A stretch of 21,122 nucleotides of DNA from JABDLF01 sp041609715. GTDB taxonomy: Bacteria > Pseudomonadota > Gammaproteobacteria > Steroidobacterales > JABDLF01. The notes under the pieces are model-generated. The model ran no database searches. It was not told the origin of the DNA and was given only the letters and a program-made list of their open reading frames with translations. Of the stretch, positions 16,104-21,122 are shown piece by piece (the stretch's first letter is position 1; the number at the start of each line of letters is the position of its first letter). A program made the translations under genes and the position numbers. The stretch covers positions 1 through 21,122 of the forward strand of contig JBFIQI010000023.1 in assembly GCA_041609715.1 (NCBI GenBank), given 5' to 3'.

Positions 16104-16243
16104 AGCTGTGCAAGTCCCGGCTTGCGTGCTCTCTCCCCCTCCCCCTCGACAAACAGGACTCCGGCGACCGCCCGCAAGAATGATATCTCGCTTTGGCGCC
16201 ATTCATGCACTTGTTACACTGCGCCATGGCACTGGGGGGATAG

Positions 16244-17083
16244 ATGCAACTGGGAACCAATACCACAGCAATAGTCACCGGTGGTGGCAGCGGTCTGGGC
16301 CGCGCACTCAGTCTCCAGTTGGCCGCCAGGGGGGTGGCGGTCGCAGTTGCAGACATCGATGGCGAGCGGGCCCGGGAAACGCTGTCCCTTATGCCCCCAA
16401 GCCCTGGCGATGACCGCGGATTTGCCATGCCCTGTGACGTCTCCAAGGACCAGGATTTTGCCGGGCTGCGCGAAGCGGTAGAGCATCACTGGGCTGGCCG
16501 CGTGGATCTGCTGGTAAACAATGCGGGTATTGCTGCGGTAGCCGACACGGTGTCCGCTGCAGCCGAGAGCTGGCAGCGCATGCTGGATATCAACTTGCTG
16601 GGTGTGGTGCGCGGTTGCCGGACATTCGTTCCCGGAATGCGCACCAGGGGCTCCGGCCATGTCGTCAACATCGCATCCTTTGCGGGCATCGCCTGCGCCC
16701 CCGGCATGGCTGCGTACAACGTGACCAAAGCCGGGGTCATTGCATTGTCCGAGTCTTTGCGCGGCGAGCTACGGCCCCACGGCGTTGGAGTCAGCGTCGC
16801 GTGCCCGGCATTTTTCAGTACCCGACTCATGGAGAGCGTTACCGGGCACAGCGATGTAGTCGAGCTGGTGGAAGAACTGATGCGCGGATCTCCTGTCCAG
16901 GCAGATGACGTTGCCCGGGATATTCTCGCCGCGGTGGACAGAGAAAAATTCATGGTGATTTCTCATCCGCAGGCGCGTCGCGCCTGGCTCGTCAAGCGGC
17001 TTTTTCCGGAGTATTTTTTCAGCATGATCAGCAAGCAAACCGCAAAATGGCAACCCGGCAAGAGAATTAGCAACGATGCCTGA
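16244..17083 (+). CDS. Short-chain dehydrogenase/reductase (SDR)
   Basis: This 279-residue classical SDR has the cofactor loop TGGGSGLG (12-19), D-x-D after beta-2 (VADIDG), NNAG, and the catalytic set S145, Y158 and K162 (YNVTK). It should carry out an NAD(P)-dependent alcohol/ketone conversion; the substrate is unknown. The C-terminal 50 residues (from the DREKFMV segment onward) are basic and aromatic and could contact membrane or a large substrate. GGGGGGA directly upstream is a strong Shine-Dalgarno. It is the first gene of a three-gene operon and overlaps the next by 8 bp. Confidence 0.93.
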   Translation: MQLGTNTTAIVTGGGSGLGRALSLQLAARGVAVAVADIDGERARETLSLMPPSPGDDRGFAMPCDVSKDQDFAGLREAVEHHWAGRVDLLVNNAGIAAVADTVSAAAESWQRMLDINLLGVVRGCRTFVPGMRTRGSGHVVNIASFAGIACAPGMAAYNVTKAGVIALSESLRGELRPHGVGVSVACPAFFSTRLMESVTGHSDVVELVEELMRGSPVQADDVARDILAAVDREKFMVISHPQARRAWLVKRLFPEYFFSMISKQTAKWQPGKRISNDA

Positions 17084-18143
17084 TGGTGATCCTCAACGCT
17101 GGCTGCTTTATGGCGCTTACGGCTATAGCGGACGCCTGATCGCCAGACTGGCGAGAGATAACGGCATGCATCCGGTGCTGGCGGGGCGCAACGCTGAAAA
17201 ACTGGAAGCGCTGGCCCGGGAACTCTCGCTGGATGCCATGCCCCTGGAACTATACGACCATGACAAACTGACGAAAGTATTGCGCGAGTTTAATTTGGTG
17301 ATGCACTGTGCCGGACCATTTTCCAGCACCGCAGAACCCGTGCTCGACGCTTGCCTGGCGGCCGGCACCCATTACCTGGATATCACCGGCGAGATCAGGG
17401 TATTCGAGGCGGCTCATCGCCGGCACGCCGCCGCCCGCGAAGCCCGAATCGTGATCTGTCCGGGCGTTGGATTTGACGTGGTACCGACGGATTGCGTGGC
17501 GGCGAAGTTAAGGCAAGCGCTACCCGACGCTGATCGCCTCGCTTTGGGTTTCGATTCCCGCTCGGCGCTGAGCCCGGGCACGGCTAAAACGGCTATTGAG
17601 GGGCTGGCCGAGGGCGGACGGGTTCGCAGCGCGGGCCTGATAAGGGAAGTGCCATTGGCATGGCGCACCCGGCGTATTGATTTCGGCAATGGCGAAAAAC
17701 TCGCGATGACGATTCCCTGGGGCGATGTCGCAACCGCTTATTTCAGTACCGGGATTCCTGCCATTGAGGTTTTCGTGCCGGCGTCACCTCGCGTGGTAAG
17801 CCGCCTGCGCCGCCTTAACTACGTGCGTCCACTGTTGCGACTGGGCCTGGTGCAGGGGCTCATGAAACGCAGCGCCGGCAAACGCATGTCCGGACCAGAC
17901 TCACGAGCACTGGAAACCGATCGTACCTTCGTGTGGGGCGAAGCGCGCAACCCGGAAGGTCATCGAAAAGTAGCGAGATTGGTGACCGCCAATGGCTATC
18001 GTGTGACCGCAGAGAGCGCGGTGGCCATCACAAAGCATATGCTGGGCGCCCGGCTTGACGGTGGTTATTACACCCCGAGTATGCTCATGGGAGCCGATTT
18101 TGTCAGCAGCCTGCCAGGGTCCGGAGCCATTCGAATTGAGTAG
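17076..18143 (+). CDS. Saccharopine-dehydrogenase-like oxidoreductase
   Basis: This 355-residue protein has an N-terminal Rossmann fold with GAYGYSG (13-19), followed by LAGRN, HCAGPFSS and YLDITGE, the pattern of the saccharopine dehydrogenase NADP-binding family. Relatives include trans-acting enoyl reductases and mammalian SCCPDH. It is not a lysine-pathway saccharopine dehydrogenase: the context is an SDR and a lipid-type hydrolase. It is translationally coupled to the SDR by an 8-bp overlap, and the third gene begins 3 bp after its stop. A role in reducing a lipid or polyketide-like substrate is an inference. Confidence 0.9.
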   Translation: MPDGDPQRWLLYGAYGYSGRLIARLARDNGMHPVLAGRNAEKLEALARELSLDAMPLELYDHDKLTKVLREFNLVMHCAGPFSSTAEPVLDACLAAGTHYLDITGEIRVFEAAHRRHAAAREARIVICPGVGFDVVPTDCVAAKLRQALPDADRLALGFDSRSALSPGTAKTAIEGLAEGGRVRSAGLIREVPLAWRTRRIDFGNGEKLAMTIPWGDVATAYFSTGIPAIEVFVPASPRVVSRLRRLNYVRPLLRLGLVQGLMKRSAGKRMSGPDSRALETDRTFVWGEARNPEGHRKVARLVTANGYRVTAESAVAITKHMLGARLDGGYYTPSMLMGADFVSSLPGSGAIRIE

Positions 18144-18146
18144 GCG

Positions 18147-19139
18147 ATGAGGCCGGATTTTCACCCCCCCTGGTGGCTCAGGAGTGGGCATATTCAGACG
18201 GCCATGGCCAGCCTTCGAATCAGGCAGCGCGATGTCTGGCTGCGTGCCGCAAGCTTGCGAGCTACCAGCCGCGAGCATCTGCTGGACTGCAGGGACCAGG
18301 TCCGGCTGCACGGACTTCTGTCCAGGCATCCCGATGCAGGTCGGCGACCGCTGGCTGTGCTGATTCACGGCTGGGAAGGCAGCTCGGATTCTCTGTATCT
18401 TTTATCCTGTGCTGCACACCTGTTCACGGCAGGTTTCGACATTTTTCGGCTGCACCTGCGTGATCACGGACCGAGCCATCACCTGAATGAGGGCGTATTC
18501 CATTCCTGCCGCATCGAGGAAGCCGTGGACGCGGTGCGTATTATCCAGGAGCGTTTTGCTCGGGGACCATTATTGCTCGCAGGATTTTCCCTGGGCGGGA
18601 ATTTTGCTGCACGAATTGCGGCCCGCGCGCCCGCCGAACAGATAGATTTGGCGTGCACCGTAGGTGTCTGTTCGGTATTAAACCCGCGCCATACATTGCG
18701 GGCGCTGGAAACCGGCTGGCCGATCTATCGTTTCTATTTCTTGCGTAAATGGCAACGCTCTCTGCATCTCAAGGCGCATTATTTTCCCGAGCTGTACCGG
18801 CCCGGAGAGTTCAGCGCCATCAAGAGCCTTATGCAGCTGACCGAGTATTTCGTGATGGAGCACTCGGACTATCCGGACATCGAGACCTATTTTCGTGGCT
18901 ATGCCCTGGTCGGCGACACCTTGAGGAAACTCAGCTCTCCAACCCACCTGGTGTTTGCTGCGGATGATCCGATCATTCCCATTGCCGACCTTAAGCATAT
19001 CGCTCGACCTGCGGCATTGAAGGTCACTCAAACCAACCATGGGGGACATTGTGGCTATCTGGAGTCACTGACCGGAGCCAGCTGGGCGGATCGTGAAATC
19101 CTGGCGCGCTTTTCAGCAGCCGTGCAGCTCCAGCAATAA
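18147..19139 (+). CDS. YheT-like alpha/beta hydrolase
   Basis: This 330-residue member of the UPF0017/AB-hydrolase-4 family has the family N-terminus PWWLRSGHIQT, an oxyanion loop LIHGWEG, the nucleophile elbow AGFSLGGN with S148, an acid in ADDPIIP (D273/D274) and H301 in GGHCGYL. It should be a serine esterase or lipase-like enzyme; E. coli YheT and eukaryotic ABHD1/2/3 are relatives. It has no signal peptide. Its ATG is 3 bp after the stop of the reductase gene. It converges with the riboswitch-controlled gene, whose stop is 10 bp away. Confidence 0.93.
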   Translation: MRPDFHPPWWLRSGHIQTAMASLRIRQRDVWLRAASLRATSREHLLDCRDQVRLHGLLSRHPDAGRRPLAVLIHGWEGSSDSLYLLSCAAHLFTAGFDIFRLHLRDHGPSHHLNEGVFHSCRIEEAVDAVRIIQERFARGPLLLAGFSLGGNFAARIAARAPAEQIDLACTVGVCSVLNPRHTLRALETGWPIYRFYFLRKWQRSLHLKAHYFPELYRPGEFSAIKSLMQLTEYFVMEHSDYPDIETYFRGYALVGDTLRKLSSPTHLVFAADDPIIPIADLKHIARPAALKVTQTNHGGHCGYLESLTGASWADREILARFSAAVQLQQ

Positions 19140-19149
19140 AAAATCAGGA

Positions 19150-19536
19150 TCAGATCAGCCCGATGCCGGGCGCCGAACCGCGTGCCCTGCCTAGCCGTGA
19201 ACCGGCCGCTTTGAAAGTGCTGTGCAGAGCCGCTCCTCGACGCCGCGGCGCCGGCCGGGACAGGGTCACCGCGGGCATGCGCACCCGTCGCTGCAGCCGG
19301 GGCACGTCGTGCCCTGATGCAGGCTCCCTGATGACTACCGTGCGCTCGTGTCCGGGCTCCGGCCGGCTCCAGACCTCGGAGTCGGTCCACGACCTGGACG
19401 TCTCAGCCTGGCTGGCGGCTCCACTGGCCACCGGGCGAACGCCGAGATAATCATAAAGCTGGTGGCGACAACGGCACGATACGGCCGTGTACCAGTAACG
19501 CAGGATCCGGCCCGTGGCCGGCAAGAATTGTTCCAT
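19150..19536 (-). CDS. Unknown 128-residue protein under a c-di-GMP riboswitch
   Basis: I do not recognise this protein. The N-terminal third is aromatic and cysteine-containing (RYWYTAVSCRCRHQLYDYLG). The rest is rich in Arg, Pro, Ser and Ala with few acidic residues, so it is strongly basic and may be partly disordered. No signal peptide or membrane helix is evident. Three points support a real gene: a GGAG Shine-Dalgarno 8 bp before the ATG, third positions rich in G/C like its neighbours, and a c-di-GMP-I aptamer immediately upstream. A short GCCCG/CGGGC stem near the stop and a T-run just beyond it (19143-19138) may end the transcript. It is likely needed only at one c-di-GMP level. A real product in another frame is possible but less likely. 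Confidence 0.65.
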   Translation of the reverse strand: MEQFLPATGRILRYWYTAVSCRCRHQLYDYLGVRPVASGAASQAETSRSWTDSEVWSRPEPGHERTVVIREPASGHDVPRLQRRVRMPAVTLSRPAPRRRGAALHSTFKAAGSRLGRARGSAPGIGLI

Positions 19537-19537
19537 T

Positions 19538-19620
19538 GTGGTAACTCCGCTGTCCTAGGAAATCCCGTAGACCGGTGGCTTTGCGCCCCTGACTTTCGAC
19601 AGGTTTGCCCTTATCACGGC
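19538..19620 (-). promoter_or_regulatory. c-di-GMP-I (GEMM-I) riboswitch
   Basis: Read on the minus strand, the element has all GEMM-I landmarks in order. These are AGGGCAAACC (core 19610-19602), a P2 stem CCUGUC/GUCAGG closed by a GAAA tetraloop (19597-19594), GCGCAAAGCC (19586-19577), and a P3 arm with CCG/CGG, GUC/GAC and GG/CC pairings broken by UAC and UAG internal loops as tetraloop receptor. GCGGAGUUACC (19550-19540) follows. P2 has one U-U mismatch. The sequence aligns base for base with the Vc2 pattern in the conserved joints. The GGAG Shine-Dalgarno of the next gene lies inside the conserved 3' strand and the ATG is 3 bases beyond the aptamer core, so control is probably at translation initiation, most simply off when ligand is bound (inference). 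Confidence 0.92.
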
Positions 19621-19638
19621 TCGAGGTTTGCACGAGCC
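19618..19638 (-). repeat. Hairpin abutting the riboswitch, loop echoing its core
   Basis: On the minus strand GGCTCG (19638-19633) pairs perfectly with CGAGCC (19623-19618). The loop reads TGCAAACCT, which repeats the GCAAACCT of the riboswitch core 23 bases downstream. The 3' arm shares its last bases with the start of the aptamer, so it could be an alternative pairing partner or part of the 5' leader. Confidence 0.55.
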
Positions 19639-19681
19639 GAAGCCCCTGTCAATCAAGCCGGTCACGATTTGTAAAGGCCTT

Positions 19682-19699
19682 GAATCAGCAGGAATCAGC
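19682..19699. repeat. Two GAATCAGC direct repeats 10 bp apart
   Basis: GAATCAGC occurs at 19682-19689 and 19692-19699, exactly one helical turn apart, in the intergenic region shared by the riboswitch gene and the DUF1232 gene. This spacing suits a protein binding one DNA face, but chance cannot be excluded for 8-bp repeats. Confidence 0.4.
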
Positions 19700-19740
19700 C
19701 GGGCCGACGGAATTTTTGCCGATACCGTACAGAAAGGCAT

Positions 19741-19769
19741 TTGACGGCCCCAGCAACCGCAGCTAGTCT
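19741..19769 (+). promoter_or_regulatory. Candidate promoter of the DUF1232 gene
   Basis: TTGACG (19741-19746) and TAGTCT (19764-19769) are 17 bp apart; the -10 keeps the three most conserved positions. GCTAGTC occurs at 19762-19768, over the -10, and again at 19778-19784, so a repressor site is possible. The start codon is at 19804. Confidence 0.4.
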
Positions 19770-19803
19770 CAGATCAAGCTAGTCAAATCAAGGAAGTCCA
19801 TCA

Positions 19804-20346
19804 ATGGCACTGCGAATCACGCTGGATCTCAGCGACCAGGATCTCAAACTACTGAGAAAAGAGATGAAACATGCCCAGCAGGTCGCTGGTGAGAAAACCG
19901 AGCTCGAGGTTATTCAGGCCGCCGATGAAGTCTTGCAGAAGGCCAAAAAGAAAACCGTTCCTGAATTTGTCAGAAAGCACCTGGATACACTTGCATCCCT
20001 AATCGGCATGCTCACGGACAGGCAGTGGTTACTGCCTGACAAAGAGCGTGAGCGCGTTCGCGCCGCGCTGCTTTATTTTGCAAATCCCGAGGACATCATT
20101 CCCGATGACGTACCCGTGATTGGCCTGTTGGACGATGCCATCATGATCGAGTTAATCGAGCGAGATCTACAGCACGAAATCGACGCCTATCGTGACTTTT
20201 GTGAGTTTCGTGCCAAGGGTGGCCGTATGCGAAGCAACCATGACGAAGCCATTGTCAGGCGCCGGACGCAGTTACAGGAACGCATGCGCCGGCGGCGGCG
20301 TGGCGGGCGCAGGGGCGGCGGCGGCAGTCCTGTGGGCTTTTTCTAG
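19804..20346 (+). CDS. DUF1232 (YkvA-like) protein with Arg/Gly-rich tail
   Basis: This 180-residue protein has a helical N-terminus (about 1-60, charged, possible coiled coil) and a DUF1232 core (about 63-120: LTDRQWLLPD...ALLYFANPEDIIPDD...GLLDDAIM). The C-terminus (about 143-180) contains RMRRRRRGGRRGGGG. DUF1232 is common in bacteria and has no firm biochemical role. The tail resembles RGG/polybasic segments that bind RNA, DNA or acidic membranes (inference). The Shine-Dalgarno AGGAAG (19791-19796) lies 7 bp before the ATG. The gene converges with the next one with 10 bp between the stops. Confidence 0.88.
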   Translation: MALRITLDLSDQDLKLLRKEMKHAQQVAGEKTELEVIQAADEVLQKAKKKTVPEFVRKHLDTLASLIGMLTDRQWLLPDKERERVRAALLYFANPEDIIPDDVPVIGLLDDAIMIELIERDLQHEIDAYRDFCEFRAKGGRMRSNHDEAIVRRRTQLQERMRRRRRGGRRGGGGSPVGFF

Positions 20347-20356
20347 ACGCGGGCCT

Positions 20357-20644
20357 TCATCCGGGCCAGTAGTAGTAAAACAACAGCACCAGCACGGCCA
20401 GCATTCCTGCAAATGCGACCCAGCGCCATGGGTGACGCCGAACAACGCCCAGGAAACTCAGGCCGCTGACCGCGGTCATAGCTGCATACAGGCCCACGCT
20501 GGTCAGTAGAGGGTTGACTTCAGCGGCCAGAATCGCTGATTCATCCCCCACCAGCAGGGCGATGAACAGGGTGACAGCGAGACCCAGCGTGATCGCGGCG
20601 GATGAGGCAAAGATCACGCCATTTATAAAGATTAGTGGACTCAT
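20357..20644 (-). CDS. Small three-helix membrane protein, unknown
   Basis: This 95-residue protein has hydrophobic helices at about 4-32, 45-67 and 74-92, with an acidic loop (DESAILAAE) after the first and RRHPWRW between the second and third. It is an inner-membrane protein of unknown function. The ATG has GGAA 8 bp upstream. It is divergent from the prc-like gene, with 84 bp between the starts. Confidence 0.7.
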   Translation of the reverse strand: MSPLIFINGVIFASSAAITLGLAVTLFIALLVGDESAILAAEVNPLLTSVGLYAAMTAVSGLSFLGVVRRHPWRWVAFAGMLAVLVLLFYYYWPG

Positions 20645-20668
20645 GTCACGATTCCGTGGCTTTGTCGC

Positions 20669-20677
20669 TGGTATAGT
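20669..20677 (+). promoter_or_regulatory. Extended -10 element for the prc-like gene
   Basis: TGGTATAGT fits the TGnTATAAT extended -10 pattern and lies 52 bp before the ATG at 20729. No good -35 is present, which is normal for extended -10 promoters. It points into the prc-like gene and away from the small membrane protein gene. Confidence 0.45.
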
Positions 20678-20728
20678 AGGCGCTACTCGGCCCGGGGTGA
20701 ACCCTGGCGCCCATGACAGAGGAAACAG

Positions 20729-21122
20729 ATGTTGGTACGAATCTCAGCTGGTCCAGGGGTCAAATGGCTGTTCAAATCAGCGTCCTGGGCGCTATTGGCC
20801 TCGTTGGCCATGCTCTGTCTCGCCGCCACCAGCCGTGGCGACACTGTCGTTGATAATGCCAGCCAGGAGCGCTACGCAAAAATTGCCCGCGAGGTGACCC
20901 AGTTATTTCGTGAGCGTCATTACCGGCGAGCTGTAATAGACAACCGTCTGTCGGCAACAATTTTTGATAATTACCTGGACATGCTCGATCCGAATCGCCG
21001 CTATCTGAGCGCCCGCGACATCGAATCGTTGTCGCGCTTCAGGCTGCGCCTCGATGAAGCTGTTGCCAGCGGCAACGTAGAACCTGCATTTCGCATTTTC
21101 GACACTTATCGCATACGCGCCA
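20729..21122 (+). CDS. prc: Tail-specific protease (Prc/Tsp), N-terminal part
   Basis: The frame is open to the window end and gives 131 complete codons. A basic n-region, a hydrophobic segment (about 13-34) and a likely cleavage near TSRGD form a signal peptide, so the protein acts in the periplasm. The region after it (REVTQLFRERHYRR, then a run to FDNYLDMLDPNRRYL) matches the N-terminal helical domain of E. coli Prc, a PDZ-containing S41 protease that degrades periplasmic proteins from the C-terminus. The PDZ and catalytic Ser-Lys parts lie outside the window. AGAGGAAAC just before the ATG is a strong Shine-Dalgarno. Confidence 0.87.
   Translation, partial: MLVRISAGPGVKWLFKSASWALLASLAMLCLAATSRGDTVVDNASQERYAKIAREVTQLFRERHYRRAVIDNRLSATIFDNYLDMLDPNRRYLSARDIESLSRFRLRLDEAVASGNVEPAFRIFDTYRIRA

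Noticed and set aside
16080..16130. tRNA-like stretch on the minus strand (AGCTCAGTGGTAAAAC resembles a D-arm)
   Set aside because: No acceptor stem, anticodon arm or T-arm (GGTTCRA) can be laid out around it; it is part of a simple hairpin.
16226..16243. Five-codon mini-ORF (MALGG) ending directly before the SDR ATG
   Set aside because: It lies over the SDR Shine-Dalgarno and lacks its own ribosome binding site; most likely chance.
19055..19390. Alternative 111-residue minus-strand frame within the riboswitch-controlled gene
   Set aside because: It lacks a ribosome binding site, runs antisense into the YheT-like gene, and the frame starting at 19536 is the one placed behind the riboswitch.
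1..21122. Mobile element, prophage, CRISPR or toxin-antitoxin/defence cluster
   Set aside because: No transposase, integrase, terminal repeats, spaced short repeats or known defence domains were seen, and base composition is even except for the short AT-rich promoter near 15800.

Overview
The window looks like chromosomal DNA of a Gammaproteobacterium, probably free-living and aquatic. The signs are a moderately high GC content, proteobacterial Shine-Dalgarno sites, a Prc-type tail-specific protease, a ChaC/AI-2E-family gene pair, a YheT-type hydrolase and a GGDEF/EAL protein. I cannot place it below class with confidence. No rRNA, tRNA, insertion sequence, phage gene or CRISPR array is visible.

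Positions 1-12151 form a dense signalling block. A metallo-beta-lactamase/cyclic-nucleotide-binding protein (+) converges on a GAF-GAF-PAS class III adenylate cyclase (-). The cyclase is 6 bp behind a coiled-coil protein made of an exact 36-residue repeat. Upstream on the same strand is a Sel1-repeat/prolyl-4-hydroxylase fusion. A 170-bp divergent promoter region carries a nearly perfect 13-bp inverted repeat whose arms both contain TAATAT pointing outward. It separates the hydroxylase from a small unknown protein, a Ser/Thr kinase with four zinc ribbons, and a PP2C-type phosphatase that overlaps the kinase by 4 bp. A c-di-GMP phosphodiesterase with a degenerate GGDEF domain closes the block. 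The block can therefore make and read cAMP, phosphorylate and dephosphorylate proteins, hydroxylate prolines and degrade c-di-GMP. That these genes form one circuit is an inference from proximity.

Positions 12417-15792 hold three minus-strand metabolic genes: ChaC gamma-glutamylcyclotransferase, an AI-2E/PerM-family permease and a lipobox-bearing YtcJ-type amidohydrolase. A 75-residue unknown protein is divergent from the amidohydrolase. Positions 16244-19139 form a tight plus-strand operon: short-chain dehydrogenase, saccharopine-dehydrogenase-like reductase and YheT-like alpha/beta hydrolase.

Positions 19150-19803 hold what I consider the best find: a well-formed c-di-GMP-I (GEMM-I) riboswitch on the minus strand, directly in front of an unrecognised 128-residue protein whose Shine-Dalgarno lies inside the aptamer. 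To its right are a DUF1232 (YkvA-like) gene with an Arg/Gly-rich tail, a small three-helix membrane protein (-) and the 5' part of a prc-like protease gene cut by the window end.
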